64,000 nt of DNA from a virus. Positions 52,219-59,151 of the stretch are shown here, in pieces (the stretch's first letter is position 1; every line of letters starts with the position of its first letter). The DNA is taken from positions 1-64,000 of IMG/VR virus record IMGVR_UViG_3300043419_000898; one strand, given 5' to 3'. The position numbers and the translations under genes are program-made. The notes beneath the pieces were generated by a model that made no database searches, was not told the origin of the DNA, and saw only the letters and a program-made list of their open reading frames with translations.

Positions 52219-52491
52219 GTGCAAGAACAACCTCAGTTCAGCATATGGCGTGTCATAACAAGGGCATTTGTAGTGGTTATAGGCTTAGTGATGTTGCCTG
52301 TAATCTTAGTGCTCGCATTGATATCAATAACAATGTCTATCTTTGGAGTGGTACTCGCCGAACTAGGTAAGTTGTTATTGGTGCCAACGAACGACATGGT
52401 GTGTGCCATCTTTGCACCTCATCAAAGTCAGTTGTTCCGTGTGTCTGGTCAAACAGAAATCACAGAACGTACAGACGAAGACCAAGAGTAG
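52219..52491 (+). CDS. Small membrane protein
   Basis: 90 residues from GTG, with AAGGTAGG upstream. One long or two close membrane spans at about 10-55 (VITRAFVVVIGLVMLPVILV, ALISITMSIFGVVLAELG) and an acidic C-terminus (ERTDEDQE). Unknown. Confidence 0.62.
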   Translation: MQEQPQFSIWRVITRAFVVVIGLVMLPVILVLALISITMSIFGVVLAELGKLLLVPTNDMVCAIFAPHQSQLFRVSGQTEITERTDEDQE

Positions 52492-52505
52492 TCAACACTA
52501 AAGTC

Positions 52506-52543
52506 GCCCCATACTGCGTGGTTATCGCTACGCTGTGTGGGGC
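52506..52543 (+). repeat. Long hairpin before the Tad2-like array
   Basis: GCCCCATACTGCG (52506-52518) pairs with CGCTGTGTGGGGC (52531-52543) with one mismatch and one wobble, and a 12-nt loop. It lies in the spacer upstream of the first Tad2-like gene. There is no T-tract directly after it, so a leader structure is more likely than a terminator. Confidence 0.6.
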
Positions 52544-52586
52544 ATAGTTGTCTCTAGTGGTCATACAATAATGATGGAGAGCAAGC

Positions 52587-52889
52587 ATGACATTCACTGA
52601 GATTTCCGATTTTGTCGCCAACGGACGAACTGTATACAGAACGTCTGAGCCTGAGCAGATGTACTTCATCTTTTCTGGTCGTATTGCAAACGTCGTTATC
52701 TTTACTGCTGATACTGAGTATCTTCCTGAGCCGGGTAACGGATACTGCGTGTATACGCACGATGTAGAAGGAGTTGAGTACAAGATTATTGACGACTGGG
52801 TAATCTCAACTGACATGCTTGGTGCTGATGACTGGGAAGTTGTGCCAGATATGTCCATTGAATGGGGAGATAGAAATTCTGAGCGATGA
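52587..52889 (+). CDS. Tad2/DUF2829-like protein 1
   Basis: 100 residues. MTFTEISDFVANGRTVYR at the start, a beta-rich middle and DMLGADDWEVV at about 80-90. This is the DUF2829 plan: short N-terminal helix (T-F-x-E), G-R-x-V-x-R, and the end acidic-D-W-E-V. The family includes Tad2, a phage protein that traps the Thoeris signal gcADPR. Whether this member binds a nucleotide is unknown. It overlaps the next gene by 4 nt; RBS ATGGAGAG. Confidence 0.6.
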   Translation: MTFTEISDFVANGRTVYRTSEPEQMYFIFSGRIANVVIFTADTEYLPEPGNGYCVYTHDVEGVEYKIIDDWVISTDMLGADDWEVVPDMSIEWGDRNSER

Positions 52890-53518
52890 CATTCAAAGAC
52901 ATATTGCCACACCTTGAGTTAGGCTTATTCTGTCGTCGTAGGTCAGACTTGAATTACTACTACTTTATCTACGACGGAAAGAACTACAACTATCAAGTGG
53001 GGCTTGAGCCTGAAAATGGAAAGCCAGCACTTGGAAACGGATATAGAATTTCATCTAAGCCGGTAGTTGTCAACGGCTATTGTGGGTACACCTTAGATGA
53101 CTGGGAGCCTAACGAGCTCGACATGAGTGTGTCTGACTGGGAGGTTCCAGCGGTTGACCTTTTGCTACCTGAAGTAGTAATGGAGAAACAAGAAGTGGCA
53201 CCAGTGGAAATCAAGAGGCTTGACACAAGCAAGCCGATATCAAAGCGACCACCACGGCAAAGAGAGCCAAAGAGCAACATAGACTTTGATGTAGCACTTC
53301 TTCACCTAAAGAAGGGTGGCATCACTGAAGTGCCAACATACGAGCAAGGCGACATACTCGCTGTTCAGTACCAACTATTCAACAACATTACACTGATGAC
53401 TCGCAAGCGGTTATACGACAAAGTCTATGACGCATGGGTGCCATATCAGTGGCAAGCAAAAGACTTTGCCTGTATTGATTACAGGCTACTGAAAGCAAAG
53501 GATAAGAATGACTCCTAG
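52886..53518 (+). CDS. Tad2/DUF2829-like protein 2, apparently two-domain
   Basis: 210 residues. The first 85 match the small family (MTFKDILPHLELGLFCRRR, then DMSVSDWEV). A linker with Pro, Arg and Lys (PISKRPPRQREPKS) follows, and the C-terminal 80 residues start again with DVALLHLKKGGITEVPTYE and end AKDFACIDYRLLK, a diverged second copy. A covalent pair would fit a family that works as oligomers (inference). Confidence 0.55.
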   Translation: MTFKDILPHLELGLFCRRRSDLNYYYFIYDGKNYNYQVGLEPENGKPALGNGYRISSKPVVVNGYCGYTLDDWEPNELDMSVSDWEVPAVDLLLPEVVMEKQEVAPVEIKRLDTSKPISKRPPRQREPKSNIDFDVALLHLKKGGITEVPTYEQGDILAVQYQLFNNITLMTRKRLYDKVYDAWVPYQWQAKDFACIDYRLLKAKDKNDS

Positions 53519-53756
53519 AAAACGATACATCTACATGCTGAAGGCTGATGGTCAAAACGACAATCGTGTCTTTTACATCACAACAAAAGCAAAGTATGTT
53601 ATCTGTGAGATGCTAAAGAAGGGTGCTACTGAAGTCACCGTACTGCGAGCAGAACACGATGAGTTTAAGGCAAATCCTAACTGCGAAATGGAAGTAGTCA
53701 CTGTGTGCGACAAGGTTTGGTGGAACGACTACTTGCAAGGAAAACGTGGATGGTAA
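53508..53756 (+). CDS. Unknown small protein
   Basis: 82 residues, MTPRKRYIYMLKADGQNDNR at the start, ending WWNDYLQGKRGW. Basic N-terminus with aromatic strands. Overlaps its neighbours. Not recognised. Confidence 0.65.
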   Translation: MTPRKRYIYMLKADGQNDNRVFYITTKAKYVICEMLKKGATEVTVLRAEHDEFKANPNCEMEVVTVCDKVWWNDYLQGKRGW

Positions 53757-54142
53757 TCAACCTTTTGCCGACTGGTCACAAAGAGCAGTTCAGAGAGTCT
53801 TTTGTTTCTGAGGTAATCAGTGCCCTAAGAGAGCCTAATGAGACAACACATGAAGTCTATCTAGGTGACTACTACCTAAAAGTAGATAAGAAGTTCATCA
53901 CTGACATCGACTCAACAGATAAGAACTGGGAGCACGGTGTAATCAACTACGAGTTTGGATACACAGACAACAGCATTGAAGTGAATCCTATCAAGGGGCG
54001 TTTTGTTGGCGTAACTTTAATCTTTGCTGCACATCCGGAAATCATGATTGCTGATAGGTTTGACTACATCTACACACGATTAATCAACAACGTGTTGACA
54101 CAGGCAGAAGCAAAAGAATATTACGACGAACTTGACTACTAG
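53750..54142 (+). CDS. Unknown protein
   Basis: 130 residues from MVINLLPTGHKEQFR; this start overlaps the previous stop by 7 nt. Acidic, with YYLKVDKKFITDIDSTDKNW and a helical end (TQAEAKEYYDELDY). Not recognised. Confidence 0.65.
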   Translation: MVINLLPTGHKEQFRESFVSEVISALREPNETTHEVYLGDYYLKVDKKFITDIDSTDKNWEHGVINYEFGYTDNSIEVNPIKGRFVGVTLIFAAHPEIMIADRFDYIYTRLINNVLTQAEAKEYYDELDY

Positions 54143-54145
54143 TAG

Positions 54146-54174
54146 TTGACAAAGTACATGATAAGTGGTAAAAC
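54146..54174 (+). promoter_or_regulatory. Promoter for a leaderless mRNA
   Basis: TTGACA (54146-54151), 17 nt, TAAAAC (54169-54174), then 6 nt to ATG at 54181. Confidence 0.65.
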
Positions 54175-54180
54175 ACTTAC

Positions 54181-54450
54181 ATGGAAAACAATAAGAATAA
54201 TGCACCACTTTGGTTTATCGGTGGGCTACTTTTAGGCGGTACTCCGATATTCCCATTTGCGTTCGGTTGCCTTGGATTGGTTTCAGTAATAGTCGTATTT
54301 TCTATTGGTTCTGTTCTAAGTGCTCTGACTTATGCAGTAGTGCTGCACTGGAAGACGCTTTTGTTGTTTGTGATATTTGGCTCAGTATTCGCACTTCTCG
54401 GATACATGTACATGCTAGAGGAGAAGAAGAAGCGTGAAAATAAGGGCTAA
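54181..54450 (+). CDS. Small membrane protein
   Basis: 89 residues with two or three hydrophobic segments (WFIGGLLLGGTPIFPFAF, LGLVSVIVVFSIGSVLSAL, TLLLFVIFGSVFALLGYMY) and a Lys/Glu-rich end. Read from the ATG six nucleotides after a -10 box. Unknown role. Confidence 0.62.
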   Translation: MENNKNNAPLWFIGGLLLGGTPIFPFAFGCLGLVSVIVVFSIGSVLSALTYAVVLHWKTLLLFVIFGSVFALLGYMYMLEEKKKRENKG

Positions 54451-54769
54451 CTATATTGACGTCACATGTGACCAGTATGTTGCTTGCCACATGTTGGTCA
54501 TGTTCTACGAAACAAACGTCGTATCAGACTTCATCAAAATCACCGTATCTGACGTGCTTTCAAACGATGTGGGCATGGAACCGTTGGTTATGTATCCATC
54601 TATTGACGATGAGGCTTGTACGTACAAAGTACGGATGATTCTTCGTGGCGTTGAAGAAATCAAAGTTTATCCATACGACATGCTTCATAAGATGTTGAAT
54701 AATCGTCTAATACCTTTTTGGATGACCGAGATTGACAAGTGTGTAGCGTCCATGAAGGGGCTAAACTGA
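54434..54769 (+). CDS. Unknown protein
   Basis: 111 residues from GTG, MKIRANYIDVTCDQYVACHM; two Cys and a beta/helix mix; not a clear family member. Overlaps the membrane gene by 17 nt and the next by one (TGATG). Confidence 0.6.
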   Translation: MKIRANYIDVTCDQYVACHMLVMFYETNVVSDFIKITVSDVLSNDVGMEPLVMYPSIDDEACTYKVRMILRGVEEIKVYPYDMLHKMLNNRLIPFWMTEIDKCVASMKGLN

Positions 54770-55011
54770 TGACGCTTGAAGAAGCACTCTTCTGGATGCG
54801 TGATGGTAAAGCCGTTGTTTCCAAGAAGATGATGATGAAGTTCAAAATGGAGAGACGTCCAGTCAACCTAGGAGGCTCTACAAAGACATACTGGTTCATA
54901 GAGTTTCAGCACATGAATACTAAGTTTCCAGAAGAATGGATACGGTGGCATAGTGCAAATGATGACTTCTTCGACTTGATAAACGACGATACGTGGGAGT
55001 TAGTACCATGA
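54769..55011 (+). CDS. Tad2/DUF2829-like protein 3
   Basis: 80 residues. MTLEEALFWMRDGKAVVSKK at the start and DLINDDTWELVP at the end. The Arg-x-x-Trp part is replaced by basic/Met residues, so it is diverged. Coupled by overlap to both neighbours. Confidence 0.55.
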   Translation: MTLEEALFWMRDGKAVVSKKMMMKFKMERRPVNLGGSTKTYWFIEFQHMNTKFPEEWIRWHSANDDFFDLINDDTWELVP

Positions 55012-55199
55012 CAATCAATGATGCACTGCCGTTGCTTGATGAGAGAAAAATCATCTGTACGGCTTCACATCGTTTCAGGAAGAGCCGAATTGGCTACGAG
55101 TGGACGAACGTAGGTGAGCCAGATATCTGGTGGCCAGTACAAGCAAAACTTGAGTTCATAGACATAACCGATGATTGGGTTTTAGAGGTAACAGAATGA
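55008..55199 (+). CDS. Tad2/DUF2829-like protein 4
   Basis: 63 residues, shorter than most. MTINDALPLLDERKIICTAS at the start and DITDDWVLEV at the end, with W-x-N and WWPV in the middle. ATGA overlaps on both sides support its start. Confidence 0.52.
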   Translation: MTINDALPLLDERKIICTASHRFRKSRIGYEWTNVGEPDIWWPVQAKLEFIDITDDWVLEVTE

Positions 55200-55471
55200 C
55201 ATTTCCAGAAGCACTAGCACACTTACTTGACTACAGAGTAATGCAACGAGTTGATGATGGCCAGACATTCAACTTCTGGTTCAACAAAGATACCGGAAGC
55301 GGCATGTACGAAGAAGATGAGTTTATGTTTGCAAGCATGTGGTTTGTTTCTATTGACGACTTTACTGACGAAAACTGGGAGTTTACAGATAAAGCAACAG
55401 AAGCACGTATCAAAGAGAAGTATAGTGCGAATCACAAGTATGTAAAAGGCATTGGCTTAGCACGTAAGTAA
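55196..55471 (+). CDS. Tad2/DUF2829-like protein 5
   Basis: 91 residues. MTFPEALAHLLDYRVMQRV at the start and DDFTDENWEFTDK at about 60-72, then an extra basic tail (KEKYSANHKYVKGIGLARK). Followed by a terminator, so it ends this part of the operon. Confidence 0.55.
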   Translation: MTFPEALAHLLDYRVMQRVDDGQTFNFWFNKDTGSGMYEEDEFMFASMWFVSIDDFTDENWEFTDKATEARIKEKYSANHKYVKGIGLARK

Positions 55472-55489
55472 GCCAATTAACGAAATGTA

Positions 55490-55517
55490 GGCACCATGAA
55501 AATGGTGTCTTTTTTTA
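55490..55517 (+). terminator. Intrinsic terminator
   Basis: GGCACCAT (55490-55497), loop GAAA, ATGGTGTC (55502-55509), then seven T. Followed within 40 nt by a new promoter. Confidence 0.85.
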
Positions 55518-55526
55518 TTTGTACTA

Positions 55527-55555
55527 TTTACAATCTGACAACAAGGATGTATAGT
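55527..55555 (+). promoter_or_regulatory. Promoter for a leaderless mRNA
   Basis: TTTACA (55527-55532), 17 nt, TATAGT (55550-55555), then 6 nt to ATG at 55562. Confidence 0.7.
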
Positions 55556-55561
55556 GACTAC

Positions 55562-55753
55562 ATGAGATTTGCTGAAGTTATAGATGCTTTGATAAATGGG
55601 AAGAAGGTTAGACGGGCTTCTTGGCAGCAAGTAGGCGGATGTGTCACGTGTGACTTTACACAGATGACCATCTCCATTGGCGGTGTTGACAGTCCATTCA
55701 GCCTAAACACAATTTCTTTACTTGCTGATGACTGGGAGGTGCTTGATGACTAG
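55562..55753 (+). CDS. Tad2/DUF2829-like protein 6
   Basis: 63 residues from MRFAEVIDALINGKKVRRAS; an upstream in-frame start would lie across the terminator and promoter. The classic parts are clear: NGKKVRRASW and SLLADDWEVLDD. One of the best matches to the DUF2829 pattern, and probably the first gene of a new leaderless mRNA. Confidence 0.7.
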   Translation: MRFAEVIDALINGKKVRRASWQQVGGCVTCDFTQMTISIGGVDSPFSLNTISLLADDWEVLDD

Positions 55754-56090
55754 TCAAGAGTTAGTGGATTGTTTGCTTGATGGCAAAACGTTGACTCATT
55801 CTTTCTTTGGAAGGAACGGTCGTGTTCACATATTGAACGTAGCAGAAGAGCACGATGCTTACCAACGTCTTGTTGTTGTTTATAGGGATGGAGAGATTGG
55901 CTGGAATCGACAGACTTATAAAGAGACGCTTGAACGCTCAAAGTTAGAGAACTTCTTAAAGCACATCTACATAGACACACTGAACATATACCGTGATAAC
56001 ACGCTTATGATGCCAGAGCAGTATCAACTATTCAAGAAAGCATATAACGAGTCAGATTGGTCAATCTGGGAGCCTACAGATGAAGTTTAG
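55746..56090 (+). CDS. Tad2/DUF2829-like protein 7 (with insertion)
   Basis: 114 residues from MTSQELVDCLLDGKTLTHSF. The start is family-like and the end ESDWSIWEPTDEV recalls DWEV, but about 40 more residues stand in the middle (RSKLENFLKHIYIDTLNIY). Overlaps the previous gene by 8 nt. Confidence 0.48.
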   Translation: MTSQELVDCLLDGKTLTHSFFGRNGRVHILNVAEEHDAYQRLVVVYRDGEIGWNRQTYKETLERSKLENFLKHIYIDTLNIYRDNTLMMPEQYQLFKKAYNESDWSIWEPTDEV

Positions 56091-56346
56091 AGCAAAGCCT
56101 TCTGGCTGCAAGTACTTGTCAAAAAGAGACCAAGAAGCAATACGGTTCTGCATGAACTACTTCAGGGAGAATCCAACAGAACTTTCATGCACGTTGTACG
56201 AAGTGCTTGAAGATGGTACTGAGCAGATAGTCGGAAATATCGCAAACCCTGAGTTTGAAAAACTGGAAGAAGACGTCGTAAGACTCATGTCTATCTATAC
56301 GCACTTCAAGAAAAAGGGTGAGCCTACACCAGAGATGTGGCAATAA
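56080..56346 (+). CDS. Unknown small protein
   Basis: 88 residues, MKFRAKPSGCKYLSKRDQEA at the start, basic then acidic and helical. Not the Tad2-like family. Overlaps the gene before by 11 nt. Confidence 0.62.
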   Translation: MKFRAKPSGCKYLSKRDQEAIRFCMNYFRENPTELSCTLYEVLEDGTEQIVGNIANPEFEKLEEDVVRLMSIYTHFKKKGEPTPEMWQ

Positions 56347-56347
56347 G

Positions 56348-56539
56348 ATGCTTTTCAGCACATTAACAGACTTGCAGAACGTAGTGTTAGGACTACCTCA
56401 GTATGCAACTGAGCCTCCTAAATGGTTTATACATAGGGAGCATTACGCCTTGATTATAAAGTCACAGTACAAGTATGCAAAGGCTATTCGCAAAGCCAAG
56501 GCACGTAAAAAGCGTATCAATTCGAAGTGTGGAAGGTAA
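56348..56539 (+). CDS. Unknown small basic protein
   Basis: 63 residues from MLFSTLTDLQNVVLGLPQ, with a strongly basic end (AKAIRKAKARKKRINSKCGR). The Met at 56348 directly after the previous stop was preferred to one inside that gene. Could bind nucleic acid. Confidence 0.58.
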   Translation: MLFSTLTDLQNVVLGLPQYATEPPKWFIHREHYALIIKSQYKYAKAIRKAKARKKRINSKCGR

Positions 56540-56542
56540 TCA

Positions 56543-56776
56543 ATGACTGGACTTGAAGCACTTGAATTATTGCGGAATAGCGACACTAAAGTCAAACGTG
56601 CCGAATGGAGAAGTGATGAATACCTAAGAGCATATGGCAACGGTCAGGGTATATGTCCATCATTAGGCTACCACCGTAAACGGGGAGAGGACTGTTACTA
56701 TCCAGAGGATGCTGTTACTTTAACCGATGACATTTTAAACGACTTTACAGCAGACGATTGGGAGGCAGTGGAATGA
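56543..56776 (+). CDS. Tad2/DUF2829-like protein 8
   Basis: 77 residues. MTGLEALELLRNSDTKVKRA, then E-W, and a clear end NDFTADDWEAVE. Good match to the family pattern. Confidence 0.68.
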   Translation: MTGLEALELLRNSDTKVKRAEWRSDEYLRAYGNGQGICPSLGYHRKRGEDCYYPEDAVTLTDDILNDFTADDWEAVE

Positions 56777-56994
56777 CAATACACGAAATAAGCCCATCTG
56801 TTTCCAAAGGCTTTCCATTTAAACGTGATGTCTGGCCACAAAAGCTTTACTACTACTACGACAGAGATGACCAGTGGTTTATCCAAGTTAACTCAGAGAC
56901 TGGATGCGAAATCATCATGTACACACTTGACCTAAATCTTGAAGACTTGATGGCTACTGACTGGAGTGTTGACGAGTGGGAGGTAGAAGAATGA
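56773..56994 (+). CDS. Tad2/DUF2829-like protein 9
   Basis: 73 residues from MTIHEISPSVSKGFPFKRDV (ATGA coupling). KRDVW stands for R-x-x-W, the middle has YYYYDRDDQWF, and the end DLMATDWSVDEWEVEE has the acidic motif twice. Confidence 0.62.
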   Translation: MTIHEISPSVSKGFPFKRDVWPQKLYYYYDRDDQWFIQVNSETGCEIIMYTLDLNLEDLMATDWSVDEWEVEE

Positions 56995-57200
56995 GTGGAG
57001 TGGAGGCACTAGCCTTAGCCAAGCACGGCATGAAGGTAACTTGTCACAACTGGTACGACAAAGATAATCCTTGGGACTACTCCGCATGGATTGAAGAAGG
57101 ATGTATAGTGAATAGCCCGTACGAAGGTATGAGTGCATACGACGCCACAAACGCCTTTCTGGCAGACCTACTACATCAAGAATGGGAAGTACTTGAGTAA
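56991..57200 (+). CDS. Tad2/DUF2829-like protein 10
   Basis: 69 residues from MSGVEALALAKHGMKVTCHN, with W following (NW), and the end DLLHQEWEVLE. ATGA and TAATG junctions on both sides. Confidence 0.62.
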   Translation: MSGVEALALAKHGMKVTCHNWYDKDNPWDYSAWIEEGCIVNSPYEGMSAYDATNAFLADLLHQEWEVLE

Positions 57201-57529
57201 TGGAGCACGACTCATACAAGTGGATTATGGAGCAGTATCCAAAGACATCTGAAACGCTGGTCTTTGAGAGAGTCTGTGATGCACTACATGCACGTAAGTC
57301 ATATGACAGAACGCTAGACACAGACGAAGACATCGTCAAGGTTGCAATCAAAGTCAGCCCTATTTCAAAGCAAGTGCGGGTAGGCATTAAGTTCAAAAAC
57401 CCAGATGTCTGGATAAGTGACGCTGCCCCTACGGAGCCGTATAAGTATTCATACATGTATATGGGACTTCTGGAGAGCATTATTTGCTCTTATCAATTGT
57501 GCAAGAAGTTTGACGCTGAACAACTATGA
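57200..57529 (+). CDS. Unknown protein
   Basis: 109 residues, MEHDSYKWIMEQYPKTSETL at the start, with VKVAIKVSPISKQVRVGIKF. Not recognised. Overlaps its neighbours by 1-4 nt. Confidence 0.65.
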   Translation: MEHDSYKWIMEQYPKTSETLVFERVCDALHARKSYDRTLDTDEDIVKVAIKVSPISKQVRVGIKFKNPDVWISDAAPTEPYKYSYMYMGLLESIICSYQLCKKFDAEQL

Positions 57530-57828
57530 AGATAACACTCAAACACCGTGTGTACACGCACGACGACGGCACTAAAACAGACGTCTATGACCCAGAGGTT
57601 GAGGGCAAAGATGTAGGAATGCTCGTCCATGGGTTTAAGTTGGACTATGAAGTCTGGCGTCCACTAGGCTCTGAACTGGAATTCGTCATAAGGAAACTAG
57701 TACGTGACGAAGAGAACCCACGACAGTATTTGACAGACGAAAATCTCAAGCCACTCAACGTTGATGTGCATATGCATGTCAAGTCAGTGACCATAGAGTT
57801 TGAAGAAATTTATCCACCAACTGGATAG
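57526..57828 (+). CDS. Unknown protein
   Basis: 100 residues, beta-rich, MKITLKHRVYTHDDGTKTDV at the start and VHMHVKSVTIEFEEIYPP at the end. Last gene before the tRNA unit. Not recognised. Confidence 0.65.
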   Translation: MKITLKHRVYTHDDGTKTDVYDPEVEGKDVGMLVHGFKLDYEVWRPLGSELEFVIRKLVRDEENPRQYLTDENLKPLNVDVHMHVKSVTIEFEEIYPPTG

Positions 57829-57877
57829 ATATTATCCACCAGTTTCCTGACTGACCGTTTGAAAATTAACTTGTACT

Positions 57878-57896
57878 AGATATCCTTTGGACATCT
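57878..57896 (+). repeat. Leader hairpin 1 (AGAT...ATCT family)
   Basis: AGATATCC, loop TTT, GGACATCT (one mismatch), then TTAGGGGG. It lies 36 nt before the tRNA. Confidence 0.55.
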
Positions 57897-57931
57897 TTAG
57901 GGGGTATGAGTAATGTCGGTTAGGATTTTTT

Positions 57932-58003
57932 GGGCAGTTAGCTCAACGGTTGAGCAGCAAACTCATAATTTGTTGGTTAGGGGTTCGAATCCCTTACTGC
58001 CCA
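57932..58003 (+). tRNA. tRNA with CAU anticodon (Met, or Ile2 if modified)
   Basis: A complete 72-nt cloverleaf: acceptor GGGCAGT/ACTGCCC, D stem GCTC/GAGC, anticodon stem GCAAA/TTTGT with loop CTCATAA (anticodon CAT), five-base variable loop, T stem AGGGG/CCCTT with TTCGAAT, discriminator A. CCA is not encoded. CAT may read AUG or, with lysidine at position 34, AUA. The TTGGTT stretch and the C-G pair at 4-69 recall tRNA-Ile2, but this does not decide it. The unit has its own terminator at 58069. Confidence 0.93.
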
Positions 58004-58004
58004 T

Positions 58005-58023
58005 AGATGTTTGAAAGACATCT
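58005..58023 (+). repeat. Leader hairpin 2 (AGAT...ATCT family)
   Basis: AGATGT, loop of seven, ACATCT, two bases after the tRNA. May guide 3' processing of the tRNA. Confidence 0.5.
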
Positions 58024-58068
58024 TCCATACGATACAATAGGACTTCCATTACAAAACTCCTTACTCTA

Positions 58069-58107
58069 AACCCAGATGCATCTCCCGCATCTGGGTTCTT
58101 TTTTTTT
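58069..58107 (+). terminator. Strong terminator after the tRNA
   Basis: AACCCAGATGC (58069-58079) and GCATCTGGGTT (58087-58097) with a 7-nt loop, then C and nine T. Confidence 0.92.
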
Positions 58108-58115
58108 GTGGTAGG

Positions 58116-58232
58116 ATGAAATTGCCACCGAAAGGTGAGCATTTGAACGAAAGACCAGAGAAATCTGGGCTACGTCCGACAAACACATACTCTGCAAACA
58201 GAAAGACCAGTTCTCCAGACTGGTCTTTTTTG
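58116..58232 (+). ncRNA. Candidate structured small RNA or attenuating leader
   Basis: Between two terminators lie two hairpins capped by GAAA: CACC-GAAA-GGTG (58126-58137) and CCAGA-GAAA-TCTGG (58155-58168). The strong terminator at 58202-58231 follows. GAAAGACCAG occurs twice (58150, 58201). The same stretch also has a frame of 43 codons (MKLPPKGEHLNERPEKSG) that crosses the terminator and overlaps the next start by ATGA, so it might instead be a leader peptide. No clear promoter seen. Confidence 0.42.
58202..58231 (+). terminator. Intrinsic terminator before Tad2-like gene 11
   Basis: AAAGACCAGT (58202-58211) and ACTGGTCTTT (58219-58228), loop of seven, and TTTTTT overlapping the stem end. 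It lies 12 nt before an ATG, so that gene must have its own start, or be reached by read-through. Confidence 0.88.
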
Positions 58233-58243
58233 TTAGGTGACCT

Positions 58244-58480
58244 ATGACCGGTGAAGAAGTACTACCACTCTTACGTAAAGGCAAACTGATGAGGCGAAAA
58301 GCATGGAGTCCAAAGCTGCATGTCTTCATGAGGCAGATGGGTGATACCTACTACCTATTCGCTCAAGGGGCTGATGTCTTTGACCTTATGGACGACAAAA
58401 TCAAACTGTCCGACTTCTTCTATGACGACTGGGAAATATATGTTGATATAGTTGACAACAGTAAGCCATCAGATGTATAA
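58244..58480 (+). CDS. Tad2/DUF2829-like protein 11
   Basis: 78 residues. MTGEEVLPLLRKGKLMRRKA, then W; end LSDFFYDDWEIYVDI. Strong match to the family (T-G-E-E, G-K-x-M-R-R-x-x-W, DDWE). The stop codon overlaps the -10 box of the next promoter. Confidence 0.72.
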   Translation: MTGEEVLPLLRKGKLMRRKAWSPKLHVFMRQMGDTYYLFAQGADVFDLMDDKIKLSDFFYDDWEIYVDIVDNSKPSDV

Positions 58481-58481
58481 T
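58452..58481 (+). promoter_or_regulatory. Promoter that starts at a hairpin leader
   Basis: TTGACA (58452-58457), 18 nt, TATAAT (58476-58481). The RNA would start near 58488, a few bases before hairpin 3. It lies within the end of the previous gene. Confidence 0.78.
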
Positions 58482-58494
58482 TTACTCAATGGGT

Positions 58495-58512
58495 AGATAC
58501 TCAAGAGTATCT
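58495..58512 (+). repeat. Leader hairpin 3 (AGAT...ATCT family)
   Basis: AGATACT, loop CAAG, AGTATCT, then TTAGGAG, which serves as RBS. It would be at the very 5' end of the mRNA made from the promoter at 58452. Confidence 0.65.
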
Positions 58513-58524
58513 TTAGGAGTAAGT

Positions 58525-58743
58525 ATGCTGGATATGTCGTTTGACCCTATATGGGCATTGAAGCAAGGGTATACAGTTGTTACTGAGTATCCAAACAACA
58601 CGTCATTTCACTACAAAATCATCGACGGGAAGTTAAAGTCGAAATGCACTTTCTATGTAGATGACTTCTGGAAAGATGCTGGTTATTTCGTACTTGGTGT
58701 AGACGTTAAGTGCTCACTTATCCCACCGGAGCCACCAATTTGA
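58525..58743 (+). CDS. Small protein in the array, weakly Tad2-like
   Basis: 72 residues from MLDMSFDPIWALKQGYTVVT, with TTAGGAG nine bases upstream; the ATG at 58489 in frame could give a leaderless form with 12 more residues that would be coded by the hairpin. IWALKQGYTVV recalls the start of the family, but the DWEV end is missing. Confidence 0.5.
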   Translation: MLDMSFDPIWALKQGYTVVTEYPNNTSFHYKIIDGKLKSKCTFYVDDFWKDAGYFVLGVDVKCSLIPPEPPI

Positions 58744-58961
58744 CAGTAGATACAGCAATCAAAAGTATCCTTGAGGGACATCGAGTAATCAACGACTCAA
58801 GCATGAGTTTTACTGAGATTCACTACGACAAAGAGTCTAAGTACTTCATATACTCCATCCAAGGGGTTGAGTCCATGAGGGATAGGAAGTTAATGCTGGC
58901 GTTATCTGATTTAAAAAGTAAGGACTGGAAGATAGTTGACATTCGGACAAGCACTACATAG
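58740..58961 (+). CDS. Tad2/DUF2829-like protein 12
   Basis: 73 residues from a TTG overlapping the previous stop: TVDTAIKSILEGHRVINDSS and, at the end, LKSKDWKIVDI. Diverged, with no R-x-x-W. Confidence 0.5.
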   Translation: MTVDTAIKSILEGHRVINDSSMSFTEIHYDKESKYFIYSIQGVESMRDRKLMLALSDLKSKDWKIVDIRTSTT

Positions 58962-59151
58962 TTTGAAAAAAGGTTTCACTGTGACTCGTACATACGTTGA
59001 GTCCGACGCTGTTGTTGTTGTGTTTTGTAAATTCACAAACAACCAAAGACTGGTTAGAAAGAAAGTCACAAGTAGACATCAGTCCGACTGGAGGCTTTCT
59101 GGTTGGTCACTCAAGGATATGTCCGCAACTGACTGGATAGTCGCTGGATGA
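58936..59151 (+). CDS. Tad2/DUF2829-like protein 13
   Basis: 71 residues from TTG at 58936: TFGQALHSLKKGFTVTRTYV and, at the end, SLKDMSATDWIVAG. The overlap with the previous gene is 26 nt. Family pattern is clear at both ends. Confidence 0.6.
   Translation: MTFGQALHSLKKGFTVTRTYVESDAVVVVFCKFTNNQRLVRKKVTSRHQSDWRLSGWSLKDMSATDWIVAG

Noticed and set aside
57908-58015. Short frames starting in the tRNA leader (MSNVG and a 33-codon frame through the tRNA)
   Set aside because: The longer one reads through the whole tRNA; the purine run is more simply part of the hairpin family.
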